Shown: positions 15,211-20,346 of the stretch, in pieces | Numbering within the stretch: the stretch's first letter is position 1 | Layout: the number at the start of each line of letters is the position of its first letter | Source: Bacteroides sp. | GTDB taxonomy: Bacteria; Bacteroidota; Bacteroidia; Bacteroidales; Bacteroidaceae | Reading direction: 5' to 3' | DNA: 20,346 nt | Assembly: GCA_019412865.1 (NCBI GenBank) | Contig: DXOJ01000036.1 | Span: 1-20,346, forward strand | Notes under the pieces: model-generated | Told to the model about the DNA's origin: nothing | The model's database searches: none | Seen by the model: only the letters and a program-made list of their open reading frames with translations | Made by a program: the position numbers and the translations under genes

Positions 15211-15300
15211 TTATTGTCAACCAAAGTTTTTTCCCGATAGTATAATGATTATCATCGGTTTACATGCTGACAATAAGCTATGACAATAGGCTGACAATAA
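15211..15300. repeat. Left cluster of TGACAATAA motifs
   Basis: Four copies of a nine-base motif occur in 90 bp: TTATTGTCA at 15211-15219 (inverted), then TGACAATAA 15268-15276, TGACAATAG 15281-15289 and TGACAATAA 15292-15300. The last begins the arm of the hairpin that follows. The same motif recurs on the far side of the 22-bp array. It may be a protein-binding site or a remnant of a repeated element. Confidence 0.75.
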
Positions 15301-15326
15301 AAAATTAGAACTTTTATTGTCAGCCT
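15288..15326. repeat. 15-bp perfect inverted repeat (left hairpin)
   Basis: AGGCTGACAATAAAA (15288-15302) and its exact reverse complement (15312-15326) surround a 9-nt loop. A nearly identical hairpin with the same stem and loop lengths lies at 15859-15897, on the other side of the array. The A and T runs at the inner ends argue against a simple terminator, whose T-run should lie outside. Confidence 0.9.
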
Positions 15327-15503
15327 GTTCTTTGACCCCTTTGGGGCAAGATTATGGGATTCGTTCCAATGTGTCGATATACTCTGACTTAATTCCCAGC
15401 TTGATCCATGTTATAAACTACTGAAGACTATCATTGTCTACAGTAACAATATCATCGACATAAGAAACACATACGCTTTATAAAATGAGTATGCCCCTAT
15501 TAA
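15327..15503. other. Non-coding spacer with no recognisable feature
   Basis: Between the left hairpin and the array I see no credible reading frame, promoter or RNA. A short CCCC-TTT-GGGG inverted repeat lies at 15336-15346 and a weak ATTGT/ACAAT pair lies around 15434-15452. Confidence 0.4.
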
Positions 15504-15777
15504 ATGAATGCTATATAGCCGGTATCTTTCACTTACCAAGCAGGTATTGTTTCATTAAAGTGTCGGTATTGTTAACTCCCCACGGCCGTGACGAGATCTT
15601 CCCACGGCTGTGGTAGGAATTTGTCACGGCCGTGAGAAGAAGTTACCACGGCTGTGACGAACTAAAGATACCGGTGCTTTAGTGGAACAATACTAACACT
15701 TTAGAGGAACTATACTGGCGTGTTAGCGGAACTATACAGGTATATTAATGAAAGGATATCACTTTGGAAAGCTGTTA
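15504..15777. repeat. Mirror-symmetric, 22-bp-phased repeat array
   Basis: Three zones share a strict 22-bp period. Left: three units in inverted orientation, with GTAT at 15522, 15544 and 15566. Centre: four palindromes CACGGCYGTG starting at 15581, 15603, 15625 and 15647, alternating CACGGCCGTG and CACGGCTGTG. Right: direct units starting with ATAC at 15668, 15690, 15712 and 15734, and a degraded one at 15756. The side-unit consensus is ATACYGRYRY followed by TTTARNGRAAC. The midpoint between the innermost left and right units and the mean of the four palindrome centres are both 15618.5, so the array has one dyad axis. Twenty-two bp is close to two helical turns, so repeats lie on one face of the DNA. 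The spacing suggests cooperative protein binding, as at plasmid iterons or centromere-like sites; that reading is inference. Confidence 0.9.
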
Positions 15778-15858
15778 TAAAAATGCGGCATTATTTCGAA
15801 AGGTGCCCATAAAGCTATTGTTTATCAAGTTATTAAAGGTAGCATAAGAGATAAAAAC

Positions 15859-15897
15859 AGGCTGACAGTAAAAGTAGATATATTTTATTGTCAGCCT
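15859..15897. repeat. 15-bp inverted repeat (right hairpin)
   Basis: AGGCTGACAGTAAAA (15859-15873) pairs with 15883-15897 around a 9-nt loop, with one G-T mismatch. Stem length, loop length and right arm are identical to the hairpin at 15288-15326, so the pair brackets about 610 bp that contains the 22-bp array. Confidence 0.88.
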
Positions 15898-15974
15898 ATT
15901 ATCAGCATCTATTGTCAGGTGATATAATACTGATATTCATATACTTAAATATCATCCTGACAGTTTGACAATAA
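15885..15974. repeat. Right cluster of TGACAATAA motifs
   Basis: Copies in both orientations: TTATTGTCA 15885-15893, CTATTGTCA 15909-15917, TGACAGTTT 15958-15966 (degenerate) and TGACAATAA 15966-15974. Together with the left cluster they bracket the array. Confidence 0.7.
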
Positions 15975-16052
15975 AACAGGTATAAATCAATAGAGATAAT
16001 CATAAAGTTTTTAATAGGGAAGGGCAAAGAATTTATAAAAAGAAAGAAAAAG

Positions 16053-16083
16053 TTTGCCGTTCTCTTAAGAATAAATATCTTTG
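16053..16083 (+). promoter_or_regulatory. Near-consensus promoter of the AAA ATPase gene
   Basis: TTTG (16053-16056) and TATCTTTG (16076-16083) are spaced by 19 bp, an excellent match to the Bacteroides consensus. Expected start of transcription is near 16089, inside the double palindrome that follows. Confidence 0.75.
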
Positions 16084-16111
16084 TAACCGTGGTTACAGTA
16101 ACCACGGTTAC
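16083..16111. promoter_or_regulatory. Double palindrome at the transcription start (candidate operator)
   Basis: GTAACCGTGGTTAC (16083-16096) and GTAACCACGGTTAC (16098-16111) are exact reverse complements separated by one base. Each 14-mer is itself a GTAACC-nn-GGTTAC inverted repeat. The block begins at the last base of the -7 element and ends 18 bp before the ATG, ideal for a repressor or autoregulatory site; in RNA it would form a 14-bp stem at the very 5' end. Confidence 0.75.
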
Positions 16112-16129
16112 TAATACAATTCACAGACT

Positions 16130-17452
16130 ATGAGGTTTTATAATAGAGAAGAAGAACTAAAAGAGTTAAAACGAATTCAGAAATTGGCATTTGAGGAAAG
16201 TTCAAGAATGACAGTCGTTACCGGCCGCCGTAGAATTGGGAAGACAAGCCTCATCATGAAAGCTGTTGAACAGACTCCCACTGTCTATCTATTTATAGGA
16301 CGTAAAAATGAGGCAACCTTGTGCGAAGAATTCATCCCACTTATCGCACAAGCCCTGCAAATCTTTGTTCCGACAGAAATCAGAAGTTTCCGAAACTTAT
16401 TCCAATACCTAATGCAGCTTTCGACTCAACGGACTTTCAATCTGGTTATTGATGAATTTCAGGAATTCTATACTATTAATGAATCCATATTCAGCGATAT
16501 GCAAAATATTTGGGACCAATATCGGAAGTCCTCACACATGAATTTGATCGTCAGTGGTTCCATCTATTCTCTGATGCAGAGAATTTTCCAAGACAATAAA
16601 GAGCCGCTCTTCGGAAGAGCTGATAACATAATCAAGCTGTCAGCATTCAAGCTCTCTGTTCTGAAAGAAATCATGTGTGAATATGCCCCGGCACATTCGA
16701 ATGATGATCTTTTAGCACTTTATACTTTTACTGGCGGGGTACCTAAATACGTGGAACTTTTTTGTGACAACCATACGCTCCACGTGGAAAGCATGATCCA
16801 TTTTATGGCTCGCGACAATTCTCCCTTTACCGAAGAAGGAAAAAATCTGTTGATAGAAGAATTTGGGAAAAATTACGGGACCTACTTTTCTATTTTAAGT
16901 GCAATTGCCGGAGGTAGAAATACACAAGCAGAAATTGAGGCAACACTAGGAGAAAAAAGCGTAGGAGGCTATCTGAAACGCTTGATAGACGATTATAATA
17001 TTATCATACGCCAACGTCCCATTTTAGCTAAAGAAAGCTCAACAACTGTCCGATATGAAATATGCGATAATTTTATTAGGTTTTGGTTCAATTACTTCGA
17101 CCGTAACCGTTCATTGATAGAAATTAAAAACTTTGTAGGGCTACGTAATATCATAGAAGCTGATTATCCAACCTACAGCGGAAAGATATTAGAACTTTAC
17201 TTCAAACAGAAATTCGCTGAAAGTTATCAATTCCGTGCTATCGGGTCATGGTGGGAAGCCAAAGGGAATCAAAACGAGATAGACATTGTTGCACTCTGTC
17301 TTGAAAAAAACAAAGCAGTAGTTGCTGAAGTAAAACGCCAACGTAAAAATTTTAAGCCGGAGTTGCTGGAACAGAAAGTTGAACATTTGAAGAAAAAGCT
17401 ACTGCCTCGTTATACCATTGAAACAATGTGTTTGTCGTTGGAAGATATGTAG
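16130..17452 (+). CDS. AAA family ATPase with C-terminal DUF234 (PD-(D/E)XK-like) domain
   Basis: A 440-residue cytoplasmic protein of the archaeal-type ATPase family common, often in several copies, in Bacteroides and archaea. Walker A is GRRRIGKT (32-39), Walker B is LVIDE (105-109), and a sensor-like VSGS follows at 141-144. A winged-helix-like segment lies at about 245-300. The C-terminal DUF234 region (about 305-430) starts with YEICDNFIRFWFNYF and holds E355, D385 in NEIDIVAL and E400/K402 in VAEVKR, which fits the PD-(D/E)XK nuclease fold pattern. Whether it cuts DNA is unknown; no function is established for this family that I can name. The gene stands alone behind a strong promoter with a double-palindrome operator, next to the 22-bp array and hairpins. 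The downstream gene is convergent, 76 bp away. Confidence 0.88.
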   Translation: MRFYNREEELKELKRIQKLAFEESSRMTVVTGRRRIGKTSLIMKAVEQTPTVYLFIGRKNEATLCEEFIPLIAQALQIFVPTEIRSFRNLFQYLMQLSTQRTFNLVIDEFQEFYTINESIFSDMQNIWDQYRKSSHMNLIVSGSIYSLMQRIFQDNKEPLFGRADNIIKLSAFKLSVLKEIMCEYAPAHSNDDLLALYTFTGGVPKYVELFCDNHTLHVESMIHFMARDNSPFTEEGKNLLIEEFGKNYGTYFSILSAIAGGRNTQAEIEATLGEKSVGGYLKRLIDDYNIIIRQRPILAKESSTTVRYEICDNFIRFWFNYFDRNRSLIEIKNFVGLRNIIEADYPTYSGKILELYFKQKFAESYQFRAIGSWWEAKGNQNEIDIVALCLEKNKAVVAEVKRQRKNFKPELLEQKVEHLKKKLLPRYTIETMCLSLEDM

Positions 17453-17528
17453 TACTTAGTCAGGCACGGATTACAGGTTTTCTATGAGATCAGTACCTCA
17501 TCACCTGCATTCCGTGCTCAATATAATA

Positions 17529-19370
17529 TCATTGTTGGTTTTCTTCCCGATCTGTCCGGATAAACTCCAGAAGTCGTTCCACCGCCTCTTCTTCAGGAAT
17601 ATTTTTCTCTACGCACACCTTACCTTTATAGAGACTGATTTTCCCCCGTCCTGCTCCTACATAGCCGTAGTCTGCATCTGCCATCTCACCGGGACCATTC
17701 ACGATGCATCCCATGATACCGATCTTCAGCCCTTTCAAATGTGAAGTGGCTGCCTTGATACGGGCAATAGTCTTTTCCAAGTCGTAAAGTGTACGGCCGC
17801 AACCGGGACAAGATATATATTCTGTTTTGGAGGTGCGGGTACGTCCGGCCTGCAAGATTCCGAAAGCAGTGGCATCGACCACGGCATGGCTCAAGTTGCC
17901 CTGATTGAACAGGAAGATGCCATCACAAAGACCGTCAAAAATCAAGGCTCCCATATCGGCTGCGGACTTTATCTGCAAATTCTCCGCATCATCTTCCGAA
18001 TAATGCTGGAAGAAGACAACCGGATTTTGCAACCCTTCCGTCATTAGTTGATGAACCAGTGCACGGTGCTCACCCAAACGGTTCGGATGATTGCTTTGGG
18101 AAACCACCGCCACTTCCGGATGATGTTTCAGGCAGGCTATCACTTCGTCCGTTTGTGCCATGTAGGGCATAAACAGGAATTTAAGCTCTGCATTGCATTC
18201 TCCCATTAACGGCAACTGTGCATGATTGAATGCAGGCCAAGTTCCGTCTTCTCCCTGCCATACATCCGCATCAAGAATATATTCCACTCCGTCTTCCCGT
18301 TGATCGGGCAAAGCTCTTCCGGCATAAATATAGTCCGGTGTGAATTGCGGGTTTACCTCTGTCTTCCCGTCCATGCGGTCGGCAATAACCACAGGCACAT
18401 GTTCACCTCCGATATTACGGACAGCTTTTGTCTTGCGGCGTTCGGGAGACAAATAATTGAATTCCGGCGCTTCCAATCCCGGGATATAAGGATGGTCCTG
18501 CCTCAACAGAACATAATCCACCAATTTGCGGGCTACCGGGATTTCAGCTTCAGGAGCTTCACTCAAAGATACCCGAATGGTATCTCCCAATCCGTCACTC
18601 AACAATGCACCGATGCCAAGGGCGGACTTGATACGCCCATCCTCTCCGTCTCCGGCTTCTGTCACTCCGAGGTGTAACGGGAAAGCCATCCCTTCTTTCT
18701 CCATGACGTCTACCAACAGGCGGACGGTTTTTACCATGACCACCGTATTGGAGGCCTTGATGGAAATCACCACATCTGTGAAGTTTTCCTCTACACAGAT
18801 ACGGAGAAACTCCATGCAGGACTCCACCATTCCTGCGGGGGTATCGCCATAACGGGACATGATACGGTCGGACAGAGAGCCATGATTTACTCCGATCCGG
18901 ATAGCCGTGTGATTCTCTTTACAGATATTCAGGAACGGGACAAACCGGTTATGGATTTTCTGTATTTCCTGCGCATACTCCTCGTCTGTATATTCCAGTT
19001 TCTTAAAAGTACGCGCAGCATCTACATAATTTCCCGGATTGATTCGCACCTTTTCCGCATATTGAGCAGCCACGTCCGCCACTTTCGGATTGAAATGCAC
19101 ATCGGCAACCAACGGAACCATATATCCCTGGCTACGCAGTCCGATATTAATGTTCATCAGGTTCTCGGCTTCTTTGATGCCCTGGGTTGTGAGGCGGACA
19201 TACTCTCCACCTGCATCAACAATACGTTTCGCCTGTTCCACACAAGCCTGTGTATCCTGCGTAGACGTGTTTGTCATCGACTGGACACGAATAGAATTGG
19301 GGCCGCCCAACGGCACAGCCCCAATATTTACTTCTGTGGTTTCTCTTCGAAAATAATTGAATAGATCCAT
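17529..19370 (-). CDS. ispG: 4-hydroxy-3-methylbut-2-enyl diphosphate synthase, long form
   Basis: A 613-residue [4Fe-4S] enzyme of the MEP pathway; it converts methylerythritol cyclodiphosphate to HMBPP, a precursor of isoprenoids such as menaquinone and undecaprenyl phosphate. The N-terminal TIM barrel (about 1-260) includes VQSMTNTSTQDT, RINPGNYVD and RIGVNHGSLSDR. The C-terminal cluster domain carries cluster ligands C521 and C524 (CPGCGRTLYDL) and C555 with E562 (GCIVNGPGE), with the same spacing from the third Cys to the Glu as in E. coli IspG. It is about 240 residues longer than the E. coli enzyme (372) because of an extra domain between these two, as in plants, Chlamydia and Bacteroidetes. 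Its start codon overlaps the purE stop by one base (TAATG), which implies coupled translation. Confidence 0.95.
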   Translation of the reverse strand: MDLFNYFRRETTEVNIGAVPLGGPNSIRVQSMTNTSTQDTQACVEQAKRIVDAGGEYVRLTTQGIKEAENLMNINIGLRSQGYMVPLVADVHFNPKVADVAAQYAEKVRINPGNYVDAARTFKKLEYTDEEYAQEIQKIHNRFVPFLNICKENHTAIRIGVNHGSLSDRIMSRYGDTPAGMVESCMEFLRICVEENFTDVVISIKASNTVVMVKTVRLLVDVMEKEGMAFPLHLGVTEAGDGEDGRIKSALGIGALLSDGLGDTIRVSLSEAPEAEIPVARKLVDYVLLRQDHPYIPGLEAPEFNYLSPERRKTKAVRNIGGEHVPVVIADRMDGKTEVNPQFTPDYIYAGRALPDQREDGVEYILDADVWQGEDGTWPAFNHAQLPLMGECNAELKFLFMPYMAQTDEVIACLKHHPEVAVVSQSNHPNRLGEHRALVHQLMTEGLQNPVVFFQHYSEDDAENLQIKSAADMGALIFDGLCDGIFLFNQGNLSHAVVDATAFGILQAGRTRTSKTEYISCPGCGRTLYDLEKTIARIKAATSHLKGLKIGIMGCIVNGPGEMADADYGYVGAGRGKISLYKGKVCVEKNIPEEEAVERLLEFIRTDREENQQ

Positions 19371-19879
19371 TAGTTCGTTTTATATTCAAACTTCACTTCT
19401 TTCAGTTCTTCGTTTGCTTTTACGATTTTCTTTTTCAGTCCTTCCTTGTAAGCAGCAAAAGCTTCTGCCAGTTTCTCATCGCTCAATGCCAGCATCTGGA
19501 TGGCAAGGATAGCGGCATTCATCGCTCCGTTGATGGCAACCGTTGCTACAGGAATGCCCGGAGGCATCTGAATGATAGAATAAAGTGCGTCCACACCATC
19601 GAGCACGGAACCTTTTACAGGTACTCCGATCACCGGCAATGTAGTGTTAGCCGCAATTACACCGGGAAGGGCGGCAGCCATTCCGGCAGCAGCGATAATT
19701 ACTTTAATGCCACGGTTGCGGGCATTCTTCGCAAACTCTTCCACAGCCTCTGGCGTGCGGTGAGCAGAAAGAGCGTTCATTTCGAACGGTACATGCATAT
19801 CATTCAGTAGCTGTGCAGCCTTCTCCATAACAGGAAGGTCGGACGTGCTGCCCATGATAATACTTACAATTGGAGTCAT
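19370..19879 (-). CDS. purE: N5-carboxyaminoimidazole ribonucleotide mutase, PurE class I
   Basis: A 169-residue enzyme of de novo purine synthesis that moves the carboxyl group of N5-CAIR to give CAIR. Class I hallmarks are IIMGSTSDLPVMEKAA at the N-terminus, SAHRTPE (38-44) with catalytic H40, AAAGMAAALPGVIA, and the phosphate-binding region VPVKGSVLDGVDALYSI. Length is normal. It lies between gcvH (51-bp gap) and ispG (one-base stop/start overlap), so the three genes form one operon mixing one-carbon, purine and isoprenoid functions. The spacer before it contains a short A/T-rich tandem repeat. Confidence 0.95.
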   Translation of the reverse strand: MTPIVSIIMGSTSDLPVMEKAAQLLNDMHVPFEMNALSAHRTPEAVEEFAKNARNRGIKVIIAAAGMAAALPGVIAANTTLPVIGVPVKGSVLDGVDALYSIIQMPPGIPVATVAINGAMNAAILAIQMLALSDEKLAEAFAAYKEGLKKKIVKANEELKEVKFEYKTN

Positions 19880-19881
19880 TT

Positions 19882-19919
19882 CAATTTACTATTTTACAAT
19901 TTACTATTTACAATTTAAG
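19882..19919. repeat. Short tandem repeat between gcvH and purE
   Basis: CAATTTACTATTTTA (19882-19896), CAATTTACTATTTA (19897-19910) and a partial CAATTTAAG (19911-19919) form 2.5 direct copies of a 14-15 bp unit in the 51-bp spacer. It is prone to slippage and sits where the purE ribosome-binding site should be; no purine-rich site stands out. Confidence 0.75.
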
Positions 19920-19930
19920 TACGGTAAGAA

Positions 19931-20311
19931 TTATCCGTTTACCACAGCTTTATAGGCTTCGGCATCCAGCAAATCTTCTACCGCTTTTACATCGGCCGGT
20001 TTCACTTTAATCAGCCAACCTTCGCCATAGGGATCTTTATTTACCAGTTCCGGGTTTTCTTCCAATGCTTCATTTTGTTCGAGCACCTCACCTGCTACAG
20101 GCAGGAAAAGATCGGAAATAGTTTTCACTACTTCAATCGTTCCGAAAGTTTCACCGGCTTCCAACGTTTCACCAACAGTCGGGATATCTACGAACACAAT
20201 ATCGCCCAATTGTTCCTGTGCATAATCGGTGATACCAACGTATGCAATGTCTCCTTCAACGCGAATCCATTCGTGTTCGTTCGTGTACTTCAAATTCTGT
20301 GGAAAATTCAT
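19931..20311 (-). CDS. gcvH: Glycine cleavage system H protein
   Basis: A 126-residue lipoyl carrier that shuttles the aminomethyl group from P- to T-protein in glycine decarboxylation. The fold signature is [21 protein letters not shown] at the N-terminus and the lipoylation loop [19 protein letters not shown], with K63 as the lipoylated lysine. [20 protein letters not shown] matches the family's C-terminal part. Length is normal. It is the first visible gene of the gcvH-purE-ispG operon; the P and T genes are not in the window. Only 35 bp lie upstream, without a recognisable TAnnTTTG, so its promoter or an upstream partner may lie outside. Confidence 0.95.
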   Translation of the reverse strand: MNFPQNLKYTNEHEWIRVEGDIAYVGITDYAQEQLGDIVFVDIPTVGETLEAGETFGTIEVVKTISDLFLPVAGEVLEQNEALEENPELVNKDPYGEGWLIKVKPADVKAVEDLLDAEAYKAVVNG

Positions 20312-20346
20312 AATGATTAGTTTTTAGGATTTATACTGTTTTAAAA

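Noticed and set aside
15504..15777. CRISPR array
   Set aside because: Period is 22 bp with only 12 bp between palindromes, orientation flips across a central axis, and there are no cas genes.
15288..15897. Insertion sequence or complete transposon
   Set aside because: No transposase frame inside, and the ends are hairpins rather than simple terminal inverted repeats; a non-autonomous element remains possible and is listed as a finding.
15902..16105. 67-codon minus-strand frame
   Set aside because: Overlaps the ATPase promoter and the motif cluster; hydrophobic A/T-driven composition and no start signal.

Overview
The window looks like a chromosomal segment of a gut Bacteroides (Bacteroidales), probably near B. 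thetaiotaomicron/B. ovatus. The species guess is inference. Supporting signs are repeated matches to the Bacteroides -7 promoter element TAnnTTTG, a 333-residue malate dehydrogenase, a long-form IspG, DUF4476 envelope proteins, a PorT-type outer-membrane barrel, and the gcvH-purE-ispG cluster. There is no transposase, integrase, phage gene or CRISPR array.

Layout. (1) 71-4047, minus strand: a duplicated leucine-rich-repeat lipoprotein, a DcuC-type carrier and an isoaspartyl dipeptidase, tightly spaced and probably co-transcribed in that order. (2) 4268-6217, plus: a membrane-anchored GT51 peptidoglycan glycosyltransferase with a long N-terminal region resembling AsmA-type proteins. It converges on (3) 6248-8984, minus: three secreted proteins, namely a DUF4476 protein, a lipoprotein with a BamE/SmpA-like segment plus DUF4476, and a protein with a very long Ser/Arg/Pro-rich tail. 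(4) 9100-11126: a CvfB-like S1-domain protein (minus) diverging from malate dehydrogenase (plus), each with recognisable promoter or terminator signals. (5) 11416-13804, minus: a Zn/Cd-type P1B ATPase and a Fur-family regulator, with a palindrome overlapping the promoter. An outer-membrane barrel gene (13859-14494) lies upstream. (6) 14495-16129: 1.6 kb without a credible protein gene, and the most unusual part of the window. (7) 16130-17452, plus: a DUF234-type AAA ATPase with a C-terminal nuclease-like fold. (8) 17529-20311, minus: gcvH, purE and ispG.

The 1.6-kb non-coding region is dense with structure. It starts with a rod-shaped RNA candidate that resembles 6S RNA (about 14742-14940). 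Next is an 83-nt sequence that folds into a four-way cloverleaf (14992-15074), followed by a terminator-like hairpin. Two near-identical 15-bp hairpins and about nine TGACAATAA-type motifs then flank a strictly phased 22-bp repeat array. That array is mirror-symmetric about 15618.5: inverted units on the left, four CACGGCYGTG palindromes in the centre, direct units on the right. The region ends at a promoter whose start site carries a double palindrome, immediately before the ATPase gene. My inference is that the array, the hairpins, the operator and the ATPase may be one functional or inherited module. Only comparative genomics can show that.
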